Assembly: GCA_020086605.1 (NCBI GenBank)
Contig: JACBWW010000003.1
Location: 584,348-648,347, forward strand
Length of the DNA stretch: 64,000 nt
Direction of reading: 5' to 3'
Source of the DNA: Lanius collurio
Lineage: Eukaryota; Chordata; Aves; Passeriformes; Laniidae
Position numbers and translations under genes: made by a program. Numbering within the stretch: position 1 is the stretch's first letter; every line of letters starts with the position of its first letter. Of this stretch, positions 13,001 through 24,300 are shown one piece after another. The notes beneath the pieces were generated by a model. It was not told the DNA's origin, did not search any database, and worked only from the letters and a program-made list of their open reading frames with translations.

Positions 13001-13905
13001 CATTAGGGTAGCTCCTATAACACTGTGTCATTTGCTTTATAGTCTTAAAAATAACAATTGCATAAGCACAGCCTGCAGTGCCAGCAGTTATATTATCTCC
13101 AGGACAAAGAGAGATGCATATGGACTTAATGAAGAGAAAGTGAAGCATTCGTTAAGACTGTAAATGAAATAGGAAATTATTTCATCTAGAGGAGCATATG
13201 GGGTGCCACTGCTTTGTTATCTGATTTCCTGTAGCACCGGTAGAGACAGCGTGTTTTAATTAAGGTTTTAGAAGGACTTCATTGAGAAAAGATTTATGGA
13301 ACCAAATTCTGTTCATGTGGCTCTATCAAAACCAAAGGGTTGTGTGGAATTGCCTAAAATTTTCCAGAATTTCCTTTTAAAAGCAAGCTGGGGAAAAGCT
13401 ATGATTAAGATATGCAGACATAGCCTTTCCATATAGTCATATGACACTTCTGCCATTCTGTCATCCTGTTTTGAAATAATTTTTTGTCTTAACATTTAAA
13501 CGAGTTTCATCTTGTATAATATAGTAGATTGCACATAGTCAGAAGCATATTCACAGCACTCCAATTTGCCCTTTGTATGTTTTGCACATTATACAGTGCA
13601 ATGTAATGCAAAATGAGAAGTCAAATCCATAAGGAAACAGATCTAACAGCTTTAAAAGCACTTGTTTCTGTGGATAATTGAAACATCTTTAAACGTAGTT
13701 CTTATTCACAGGAGTGATGCTCTCCAGCAACTCAGATGTTCATCTTCCTTCATAGCTTAGATTCAAATCAGATGAAAAACGAAGAATGGGAAGTCAGGAA
13801 AGCCATTTAAGGAGACAGGGAAGATAGAAAAGCGTTTTTACCTTGACACTAACAAAGCTAGAAAAGGACAGAAAAGGTTACTAGAGAGACAGTGTGCACA
13901 TGAAT
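10046..13905. other. Unannotated non-coding DNA
   Basis: No gene was recognised. A short hairpin-forming segment lies at 11894-11917 and is listed separately. The block at 12860-13260 is AT-rich with TAATG/ATTAAGG/TTGCATAA-type homeodomain and POU-like words and could be conserved non-coding DNA. The rest shows nothing identifiable. Confidence 0.55.
11894..11917. repeat. 9-bp inverted repeat in ancient-repeat-like context
   Basis: Arms TCAGTGGAA (11894-11902) and TTCCACTGA (11909-11917) are perfect reverse complements around a 6-nt loop. They are followed by a 'GGTTTTGGATCAGATCTCC' segment. This word combination recalls a hairpin-containing ancient repeat pattern common in amniote genomes, but I cannot name the family. 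Confidence 0.45.
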
Positions 13906-13925
13906 ACACACACACACACACACAA
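13906..13925. repeat. (CA)n dinucleotide microsatellite
   Basis: About ten uninterrupted AC units are seen. Confidence 0.9.
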
Positions 13926-16274
13926 ATCCATGCAGTACGGTATAGTCCTTTCTTGGTCTCCATATATTTGGTCCCTGGGTCCACTTTGGAAATTGATGAA
14001 ATTGCACACATTGAGAGAAAATGCTTTTTGTCCAAAGCTTGCAAATTGCAATACACAGGATATGAAATAAGCATCATCACCTGGTGGAAATCAGACCCAG
14101 AAACACAAAGCCCACAAAGTCAGTAAAGTCTCTTTTAATCCCATGAGAGCTGCATGCCTAAATGTCTTTGAAGATTCACCCCCAGACAACACCTCCAAGG
14201 ACTCACAAAAAGCATATAGCTAAAGGACATACATAAGCCAGATATTTTTAATGTCTTATTTGAATGCTTTACCCACAAAAATCACTGTTTTCTCCCTGCC
14301 TGCATGAGACTGCTGCTCGTGTGGCATTCCCTGCCTTATGTTTTGCTGTGATAACGGGTTGTAACTGTATGCACAGTAGTCTAAGCTTCTCTCGAATAAC
14401 AAAGTTATCGGAAACCAAATAATGTTCACTACCACAGCTTGCTTCAATAGTCATAATTGCAGGAACAAAAGAAATCCTCTTTCATTTCTTATTAAATGCT
14501 TTGATGGTGTTAGAAGGAATGTCCTGGTTTTCTTCATTTCTTATGTTATATTAACAAAGCAAAGAATTCCAGGGAACTGAAAAGCTTTGGAGAAATGCTT
14601 TTCAATCCCAAACTGGAAAAGATTATCAGAAGTCCAAACTCTTTACAAAAAAAATGTAATTTAAAATGACCAGAGTAGAGTCAATGTCCACTGTTATGGG
14701 CTGCATCATTCATACAGCACAAGACAACTGCTGAATAACCCAGAGCTGTTAAGGACTGGATTTTGCTCAGAGTAAGGTCTTTATCAGAACTGTCAGTAGA
14801 GAAGTGTGCAAATGCCTGAAAAGCACATAGAGATGGTGCCATGATACCAATAGGCCCTGGAATATTTCCTCTTCTAAAGTATGTGCCATTTTATTTGAAG
14901 GTCAGACCACTTTCAGCTAACAGAAAAAGCTGTAGTTCCTGTAACAGAAGAATTAATTAAGATCCAAATGAGAGGTGAGTTTTTATTAATCACTCTGAAA
15001 CTGCTCATTTTTCCTGAACCATTCTACTGATATGTGAAAAGGTTGTTAGCCATTTCTTAAGTCAAAATTGCTTAAATTGCCTTCACATTGGCATTGACAA
15101 CACCATCCTAAAGTCTCTTTTTACTAAAGCACACTGCTCTTTCTCATTGAATTAGTGCCAAGAGTGCATGGAGTCCTGCCCAGGCAAATTAAACAGGGAA
15201 AGAGGGGAAGCCTTGGCCCCTTCAAAATCAATTGAACACCTGCACAGGCATCAGTGTGTTCAGGATGGTCTTTTGCTCAAGAAAGCTACAGCTGGATGCT
15301 ATATTTATCCTCTCTCAAACATGATGGAAAAAAAGAGAGCCTTTCCCAAGGCAAATATTTTGCCCTTAAAGGCATTATGAATACATAGCTGAGTTTCCCC
15401 AGGGCTTGAGCTCTGTGGGTCAGATGCAAAGCCGCTCCTTAGGCACAGTGTCACCCAGTTTTATTTTATGTTGGAAAGTCTCAGCATTCCCGAGGAAGAA
15501 ATGTTATTGTTGCAGGAGTTGCACAGGTGAGCACCTCATGCTGTGTAGTTAGGATGCTCTGTGAAGGCTTGTTCCTGGCCTTATGCTAGCTCTGGCCCTT
15601 GTCCCTGACCTGCCTGAGAGGAAGAGTCTTCTCTGGACATCATCCCAGCACTGTTGTGGCTAACTTTCGACTGCTAGCTGAACAAGTTGTCTTAGCAGGG
15701 AAAACATTTTTGTTTCAGAGAGTGGAATCAAGCTGCAATAGAGGGAGGATACCAAGTGCTTTAAAAGTGTTCTAGGCATAGGAGGAGTGCAGTGACCCTC
15801 AGGGGGGACATTACAGATTATCCCTGTTCACCAGTGAGTCATGCTACCATTTTCAGATTTGTGGGAATAGGGTACAGCATTATACAAAGGAGTTTCTACT
15901 AACATCAGGGAGGGAAAGATGAGGAAAGATGGAAGAAAAATTATTTTAGCTTCTAGAAAAGTTCCAATTAAAATTAGATTTTAAAGTAATGCTGGGTTAT
16001 TAATTAATAAAAAAATCTGTGTAGATAATAAAAATAGAGTCTTGTTTCATGCAACCAAATGGAAGCAAGGAGACACAATTAAACCTTAGAAACCTTCATG
16101 TTCGTCAGATGCTGATGACCACCATGCAGAAAGTACGTTTCTCACTGCTGCTGCCTTCTCTGTCACCCTCCCACTGTCTGCTAACACCTCACAAGCCCCA
16201 GCAAGCCAAGTGCCACCCCACCAATTCACCACTGAGGCACAAGGGAAGCAAGTTTTCTTTCTTCTTCCTGCCTA
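13926..16274. other. Unannotated non-coding DNA
   Basis: No gene, RNA or identifiable repeat was recognised. All frames are short and without domain signatures. Confidence 0.55.
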
Positions 16275-16312
16275 TGTGTATATATATATATGAATATGTA
16301 TATATACATATG
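16275..16312. repeat. Interrupted (TA)n/(TATG)n simple repeat
   Basis: A TGTATATATATATATATGAATATGTATATATACATATG-type tract consists of alternating pyrimidine-purine with a few interruptions. It is a likely length-variable microsatellite. Confidence 0.85.
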
Positions 16313-19140
16313 TTTTAATTTACCATGCACCTCCCACCTCAGTGGAACACATTCCAGTAATGCTGGGAGGAACTGGAGAATGAAGACCGGGATTGTTCCT
16401 CACCATCGTGGCTCGTGGCACGGCCTGGCTCCCCCTGCTGTGGGTGACTTCTCCACTGCTGTGAGGGACAGGTTTAAAGGAGGTTTTCCAGCCCAGTGAA
16501 GGATGTGAGCGGGGACATCTGTCCAAAAAACCACCTCACGCTTCAAAGCAAAACAAAGAGCCTACTGGACAGATGTGCAGAGACTGGCCTGGGTAAAGTC
16601 AGCTTAAACATTAAAAAATACTACTATGTGTCTTCCCAGAAAAAAATATCCTTAACTCATTTAGCAATTACGACTAGAAAAATGAAATATGAAGTCTTTC
16701 CAGGCCTGATATGTTAAAAAACCCACCTTTTCTCTATCCATTTTTACTGACAGCAAAAACACCTATGAGTGGCTTTAGGGTGAAAACTTTCCTTGAAATA
16801 TTGTAGGATGTTCTTGGACATTGGGACTTAAAATGTAATTTGAAAGTCACATAAGAAAATAATCTGGAAGGTTGAGATCATCCAATCAGAGAATAAACAG
16901 CAGCTATGTATCTTATAAATGCAAATAAAATTCAAGAAAATTTGAATATCAAATGCATCCCATGACTTGTTTTTGAACACCCACCAATAGCTTGAGACTC
17001 TCTTACATATTATTTTTCTTATACATAAAAATAGAAATGAAACCAGGAAATGTCAAAATAGAAATTATTTCAAGCACCTGTGGGTTGCAGAAAGTATTCT
17101 TCTTTTTGCAATAAGAAGTCCAAGAATATCTACATCCTATGGTACTATAAAATTCCCTTTCACATTCTCTATTTATAATAACACATTCTGTTAAATTTAA
17201 TATTTTTTTTTCTGATCAGATAATTTAAAGAAATTATTAGTAAAATATTTCAAACAACATCTAAATTATCTACAACGTTTTAATAGACAAACTGGTAAAG
17301 AGAAAACTGAAGAGAAATTAATTGAATAAATAATTCATTACAGTTTATTCAGTCAGCTTTGATTTAAATGCTTGTTAATCCTTTGAGGGTTAATGTAGTA
17401 CAGTATTACAGTAGCTCTGGTCAGGAATTCCAATAGATGAAGTGTGATCTTTTTTTTTTTAAAGCTGCACTCTCAGATTTTCCATGCAATGGCAAAACTG
17501 AATAAAAAATTATTTTGGAGCTCTCAGAACATTTTGTTTCATTAGTTGTTTTCTCCATCAAGAAAATAATAATTTGTTTTAATAATGTCAAAACATTAAA
17601 GTATAAAGTACTAATATAAAACAGTAATATAATGCGGTATCATAAACCCCAGAAGTGTAATAAATGTACCATAGATTGAAAAAATCAGATTTTTTCCAAT
17701 AAAAAGACTTATCAAAAGCAATAGCTGTTCTATGAAAAATTTGGACAGACTGAAGTCTCTCCTGACCTTTCTGGACTGTTCCAAAGGTTCATGCTCTCTT
17801 TCCATGTCCATACTCTATGGCAAGAAACCCCTACCCAACACTAATCATAATTCACTAATTAAAATTTCTAAATTTAATTATAAAGCTTTATCAAGAAACC
17901 TCCTCACAGGCACAGTGTTCAACACCCCAGAATATGGCGTTGGCTTGGCTGGATAGGCACAGGAACAGTCAAATATCTTGTTTCTGTAAGGGCTACCTGA
18001 CATCTAGACATGGAGCTCTTAGTTGTGGGTCCATTACCATGACACTGTCTTATTGCAAAAAAGTCCAATGTTCAAGTAGAAATAAAGAAAGATTCACAAT
18101 ACATGGATTTAAATACAGATCATACATTTTAAAGACCAAAATCAGGTGTCAGAAAGAGCACAGACCCAAGTTTACAAATCCACCTGGGCTTTTAATGAGC
18201 CCCAAAAGGGCTCACACTCTCTGTGTTGCCTGCTGTTAACAAGCTGCCTGAACACCTGTAAAGCCTCTCTGCAAGGATTCAGCTCCTGAGCACAGTGACC
18301 TTTCCTGAGGATGCTCCTGATATGGAAATATACGGTGACTGTGCACATAAACATTTCCTCGGCTGCAGTCAATCAAACCTCCTGTCTCTGACTTTCTGCA
18401 GCCTATAACTTGAGCAAGACATAAGTTTTAAGTCTCCTTCCAGATGTTTATTGACTGCACTCACCTAAAAATGAGCAATGTTCTCTCCTCTGGGGTCTGT
18501 GCATGTGGAATCACCTGTCAAAATGAGGAAGGGCTGAACTAACTGCAGGCACACCAGTGGCTTCCCAGGAGGTTAAACACTGCCCCTGACCCATGGAGGC
18601 TCAGCTCAGCTCCTTCAAACCTGCACATCAGGTAGACATGGAGAAATGAGGCTTGTAGGAGCCCAGCACAGACAGACAGGAAGAGGTGCTAAAGGTCTTG
18701 TGTGTGTAGTGTCTAATTAAAGCATAACAAAGGCTGGTGTTTGAAAGCTTGCTCATGCTGTTCAGTTAATTATAATAGTTAATTTATATATTTTATTGTT
18801 CTGTGAACTTGAAACTTTTATTTCAGTAAGACCCCAGTGACAGCTGATGTAAAATGTGCTCTTGTAAATAAACATGGGTTGCAGCAACTGGAGGGAGGAT
18901 GTTCTACAGCAACAATCATTCTCGGTTAAAGTATTGGGGGGAAAATTGCAGTGCATTAAGAAGGCAATAACACTCAACAGGGTGTGCATTCATCAGGCGA
19001 TATGTATGCACAGGGAGCATGCAGGAGCACAGAGAGCAGCCAGCCATACAGGCTTAGGTAACAATTACTATGGTGAGGTGAGTCGGTACTGCTGATCGAT
19101 ACACAAACCGGTGCCGAGAAGAAACATCCACCACAGGTCT
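16313..19140. other. Unannotated non-coding DNA
   Basis: No gene was recognised. The part from about 16380 to 16520 is slightly richer in G+C and CpG than its surroundings but shows no coding or promoter signature. The stretch 16900-17640 is strongly AT-rich, with a T10 run around 17451-17460. Confidence 0.55.
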
Positions 19141-19143
19141 CAC

Positions 19144-19260
19144 AGGCTCCAAGTGCCACTAAGGATTTGCCACACCAACCTGGGCAAGTCACACTCCGCC
19201 TTTGGAGTCCCACTTTCCTTAAGGATGAAATTGATTAGACTGACTGACTTTCCCAGGGGA
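19144..19260 (+). repeat. Possible MIR-like core-SINE remnant
   Basis: The sequence contains words in MIR order. A 'GTGCCACTAAGG' segment is followed by 'CCTGGGCAAGTCACACTCCG', then 'GGAGTCCCACTTTCCTTAAG' and 'GGATGAAATTGAT'. These parallel the conserved MIR run from 'TGCCACT' through 'TTGGGCAAGTCAC' to the 'CAGTTTCC...GAT' region. A further MIR-tail-like phrase 'CCGTAAAATGAGGATAAT' follows at about 19311-19328 and may belong to the same or a second copy. Moderate to low certainty. Confidence 0.4.
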
Positions 19261-19340
19261 GTCACTTGTTCTGTACCAGGAAAGAGTGGCAGTACTGTTG
19301 TTGCTGCTGACCGTAAAATGAGGATAATGTGTCTCGGCAG

Positions 19341-20753
19341 AGGATGGTGGGGAAACTCCTTGCCAGCACAAGTGAGTGACTCATTGTGCAAGGTTGGTAG
19401 GAAGAGGGAGCGAGAGAGGTGTTAATTCCCAGAACGGTCTTTGCAAAGACTGGAAGACAGAGCAAACCACCAATATCTACTCAGGACTCCTGCAGGGTCA
19501 GACCTCTCCTGTAGTTGCCCAGGACCATGCCTCTCCTGGTCATGCACAGAGGTTGGCTCCACAACCACACGGCACCCTGGGATGAATTATTCTGCAACTG
19601 TAAGGAAGATCTTTGAGACACAGACAGCACTCTCCACATTCAAAAGCAGTATCAGAATTGGAAACAATTAATTTTGAGGTTCGTTGCCCCTCCTCCCTGC
19701 GCCACATTTGCATCTGTGCTTTTTTAGAAAAAATCTGTTTCATGTGTGCTGAGTTTTCTTTTTTTGGGGGGGTAACTAAATAAAATAAAAAAGGAAAATT
19801 ATTCTTTTTAAAAGGACAATAGAATTAGCAAGGCACACCTCAGGGAATTGGGCAGGCAATCCACAAAACAGCCTTCAAATGTTCCAGCTGATTGTTTCTC
19901 ACACTCATGATGTATGTGCACATGATACGCATAAATCCACTTGCCTCACACAGGGAAGAAAGAAAGGGAGCGAGTTCATGGACTGCTTTTCATTCACTCA
20001 CCATACACATGTTTCATTGCTGAGCATATGTATGCACAGCACATACACAAAGAGCAGCAACAGTTACGTATGGTGCCTACTGCTGTTAAGAGCCTGTCAC
20101 AATGCACTTCCCAGTGTCTGAACCAGGGCAGGCTCATTTGAAAGGATTTTGCAAACCACTCAGACTTACATTTTGGAGGAGATGGAAAGGAGAGGGTTAT
20201 AGGACAGCTTTAATGTTATTTTTATGCACAATCATGAATCTAAATTCCCTTCCTTTCTCTCTCTCCCCTCTAGTTGACATCTCAGCATCTACTTCAGAGC
20301 ACAAATTGACCAGGAATCTGCATCTGCCAAATAACTCTCCTTCTTAAGCTCTATCCATTAGCCATCTCTTCTCCTTTTCTCCCTCTGCCCTTCAGGAATT
20401 AATTATTCCTTACAATATATTCCTTCCCACAAACCACATTTCTTTAATCTAAAAGCAAGCCAATATCTTGAACCAGGGAAAAGAAAATCCTCCTTCTACT
20501 GTCCTACCAACATCCAGGCACAAGTAGCCCGAATACTCAGTGTTGTGTCTGAATAGAGATACAAGTACCCTAATTAGTGGAGTGCCAGGTCAGAATTTTA
20601 CTGTGCAGTCTTCTCTATTCCTTCTCCTTCCAACCTAGCTTCTCAGTCCATTTTGACCCTGTTTTTTTCCACTGGCCAATTTTCCATCCCTTTTTTGTGG
20701 TGTTGGACAAGACCTGAGTTCATGACAAGGTGAGTTCACCTGTGATACAGCAA
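19341..20753. other. Unannotated non-coding DNA
   Basis: No gene or recognisable repeat was seen. Short homopolymer runs (T/G near 19757-19772) are present. Frames on both strands overlap heavily and show no domains. Confidence 0.55.
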
Positions 20754-20791
20754 GGTCCTATACACATCACTAAAGGGATGTGTATAGGACC
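20754..20791. repeat. Perfect 15-bp inverted repeat (hairpin)
   Basis: Left arm GGTCCTATACACATC (20754-20768) and right arm GATGTGTATAGGACC (20777-20791) are exact reverse complements separated by 8 nt. As DNA or RNA this would form a stable stem-loop. No terminator or transposon ends are recognisable around it. Confidence 0.9.
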
Positions 20792-20954
20792 CAACAGAGA
20801 GCGAGCTGGTTGCTCCTCAGCCCTTGTGTATCCCCACAGAAAGAGCACCAATGCACTACAACAAGCATCAGGATTGGTGCTGAAGTTTCTGTCTGAGTCT
20901 CAATTCCAAATGACACACAGACAAATTCCCACCAATGCTATTTGTGCATCAGTA

Positions 20955-21358
20955 ATATGACACAAAATTGGAGGGATGGAATACCTCCTCTGTGAAGAAA
21001 GGCTGAGAGGGTTGGGTTTATCCAGTCTGGAGAAGAGAAGGCTCTGGGGAAACCATAGAGCAGTCTCCCAGAACCAAAAGGGGGCCTGCAAAAATGATGG
21101 GACCAAAATTATGATAGGACAAGGCATAATGGTTTTCAACTAAAAGATGGTTGATTTAGATTATAACAGTGAGGGCTGTGAGACACAGGTACAGGTGCCT
21201 CAGAGAGATGGTAGATGCCCCATCCTTGGAAACATTCAAGGTCAGGTTGGATGGGCCTCTGAACAACCAGTTCTAGCTGAAGATTTCGGTGCTCATTGCA
21301 GGGAGGTTGTACAGATGACTTTTAAAAGCCTCTTCCAACCCAAAAGATTCTATGAATA
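20955..21358 (+). mobile_element. CR1 LINE 3' end fragment
   Basis: This is a 5'-truncated plus-strand CR1 covering the extreme C-terminus of ORF2 and the 3' UTR. Near 20985-21040 the CR1 phrase equivalent to 'EERLR.L....SLEKRRL' is clear ('GAAAGGCTGAGAGGGTTGGG' then 'GGAGAAGAGAAGGCT'). The segment at 21130-21250 follows the typical order up to 'CCATCCTTGGAAACATTCAA' and 'GGTCAGGTTGGATGGGCCTC'. The element ends with 'CTCTTCCAACCCAAAAGATT' and a single tail unit 'GATTCTATGAATA'. 5' truncation is the usual outcome of CR1 target-primed reverse transcription. No intact frame remains. Confidence 0.88.
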
Positions 21359-24300
21359 TAACAGATTTTTATTAATTTGTAAACAGATGTAGCTACTGCC
21401 TTTTATTTAAATGAATAAACGCAAGTAGCAACTCTGCAGAGTCAGCACATATGGAAGGAATCTAATATCACCACAGTTATGTATAAAATATCCTGTCATT
21501 ATAAGCTTGATCTTGTCTCCCTTTCACTATTTAGCTTTCCAAAAGTTAAACTTGTCTTCTTGAATTTTCACAGGCTAGCTTTGATGTGCAATATTGCTGG
21601 AAAGTTTGGAGGTAAATGGGATAAGATATTTAGGTAAGGCAGCACTTGCACTATTTCCTCTCTTTTCCTTATCCATCTTCAGATGCTCTAGCATGTTGTG
21701 AAGAACCACCATTTTCCCTTTTCCTGGTACCTCTTTCATGGAAAGGAAAAGAAGCTGGTCCCATGCTCTTCAAAGAGCTTGTTACTTGGCCCATGCTTAG
21801 CAGCTTCTGTTCAGGAAAAGCACCAGATGAAACAGAAACATTATTTTGATGCAGGGACAGACATTCATTAGTCAAGAGGTCAACAGCCTCTCCAAATCTC
21901 AACAGCCCAAATCCACGCACAGCTTCAGAGGATGAGGTTGGTGTGGGTGGAACAGGAGAGGGAAAGTCACATGCAGATGGGAAGCAGACCCATAGAGGGG
22001 TGTGACTCAGTTCCCTCTCCTGTGTGTACAGAGCAACAAGATCCTTTTATCTCTTTCGGTTTTGGATAAGCCTGAGCTCAGATTTCTATTGCTGCAGGTC
22101 TTGTCCTTGTTTTCTGCTTCTGAATGCAATAAAGTACAATGTTCTACGACTCTGTAAGCATTTTAAATTACTTCACATATGGTTTTGAATGTTTGACAGA
22201 TTTATATTAAATATAAATGGTTTTTATGAAATAACTGTGTGAAAGGGTTTCTTTGCAAATCACTGTGTCGGCTGTGAGCAGAGCTTAAACCCAGGGCTTA
22301 AATGTACCAATCATAGCTTCAATTTTGTGTTAGGCTGTCTAAAAAGCCTCTGGGAAATAAAAAAAACTAACTCACAAACATTTCAGCTTGTGGTCCACCA
22401 AGGGGTTAAGCTGAAGGACAAGAACAGAAATATAATTTTAATTGTGCATATTTTCCCTAGTTATTCCAGTAGCTTCTGCCTCATAAATTCTCATGACAAT
22501 TGCATAATGCTGAACTTATCTGCTGAGAATTCCAAAGGAAAGGCTTAACCCTTTTATTCTCTTGCAGTTTGCTAATTAATTCTATGTCTTTCAACGAGAT
22601 GAGACAGCTTACCCAAATGACCAGTCCTGAAACAAACACTGATGTAGGTACTGTACTGTACGTGCTCTGTGCTTTCAATTTTCCTGCCTGGGTCACTAAG
22701 GAATAGACAAACTCATTCGGGTAAAATTAGAATTTACACAAACCTTGCTATTTAAATAGGTTTTTGAAACATGGGGGCCTATTAACCATTGTTTTGTAGG
22801 ATAGATCCAGGGGCTTGCGTTTAAGTTAATGTCCCACTGAAGTCACTATGGGAAGGGTGGAATTAGGCCCTGGGTAGTTTGTTTTCCCCAGCAGTGGCTG
22901 CCTGCTAATTGCAACTGTTGAATGTATGCATATTCATTACACCACGGAGCTCAGGAAGCTGCATCTAATGTGCTGAATCAGGTAGTAAATCAGACTGATT
23001 AAGATACACTTTGGTTTAAAAGACACACTAATCACACAGCCTTATCTTTGGAGCTGACTTTAAATCACAACACAAGGGATACTGTAGAGAAGATAGGGAC
23101 CTGAACAGGTGTCTAATGTCAACCTCCAGGAGCTGTGGGGATCCAGGTGTCTCCCACTGACAACTAACACAGCCGCCGCAGTGGGATGACTGACAGTGCT
23201 TCTCCCTGAGTCCCAGTGATCTCAGGTTTCCTGCTGCTCCTCCGTGCTTCTACCACACTCTAGCAATGGCACAGTTCCCCCCATCACAAAAGCAGAAAAT
23301 CTTGGGAGACTCCAGCAGAACCCCCAAGTGCAATCTTTGCAGCCTAGGAGCTAACCCAGCCCAGTGTTTGCCATTCCTGTTATTTTTAACATTACTCACC
23401 AGGGTTCTGGATGTGATACAGCCTTTCTTTGTGGTAAGCTGGAGAGGGTCAACCAGAAAACGCTTAACCCAATTACAGAATGACTACCTCTGAATATATA
23501 CAAGTAGATGAATCTGCAAGCCATGCCTCATGCTTGGAAGCCCTGGGAACCTTATGGTATGAGGTTTTGGGAAGTGTGTGCAGGCACAGGTATGCTGGGA
23601 CCAGTTTGTCCTCGTCTCATCCTTGTTCTGTGCTGCAGATGACAACATGCATGGAGGTGCCTGCTGTATGCACAGTGGGGCTCCTTTTCACCTTAATACA
23701 CCTTTCTTTACTTGGCTCTCAGATACACTGTGGGAGTAAAGGCACTCTCAAGAGATGACTGTGGAGAATAACTGTGGATCCATTATAGAGCACCTCTGCA
23801 ATAATATCTGCTCTCAGTGTTAGCCATTTCATGTCTCTCTGTCCTGTAGGAAAGGAGTTCTTCCTTACATAAGTAGTTCTGCATCTGCCTGGAAGCCAAG
23901 CGTGGGAAAAGAACAAGACCTCCATAAATGTGCTCAGTGAGTTAAGTTGTTTGTTTTGTGATAAATAGCATGCTGTGCTGATACCTTCAAGCCTTTAACA
24001 TTCATGACTCACAATTTAAAGCCTGAAGCACGTAGTGGTGTTTGCTTCCAGATTTAACCTTCTGAAGTCCCCTTTGCTTGTGCTCCAGACTTGTTTAGTT
24101 TGACAGTTATGTGAATTCTAGCCATTGGACTGAAATTTCCATCCTGGTTCAAATGAGCAATGCCTCCCCTTCACACAACAATCATGTTTGAAAAGGTGCA
24201 TGCACATAAAAAAAGGCACTCTCTGGTTTCAAAGTCTGCCAAGTGTTTGCAAACACATCTCATTTTTGTTGGGTTCTCTCTTGGCCTTCTCTGTACAGAA

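Noticed and set aside
16380..16520. Possible small CpG-richer promoter
   Set aside because: CpG enrichment is slight and short, with no adjacent exon or TATA/initiator arrangement I could support.
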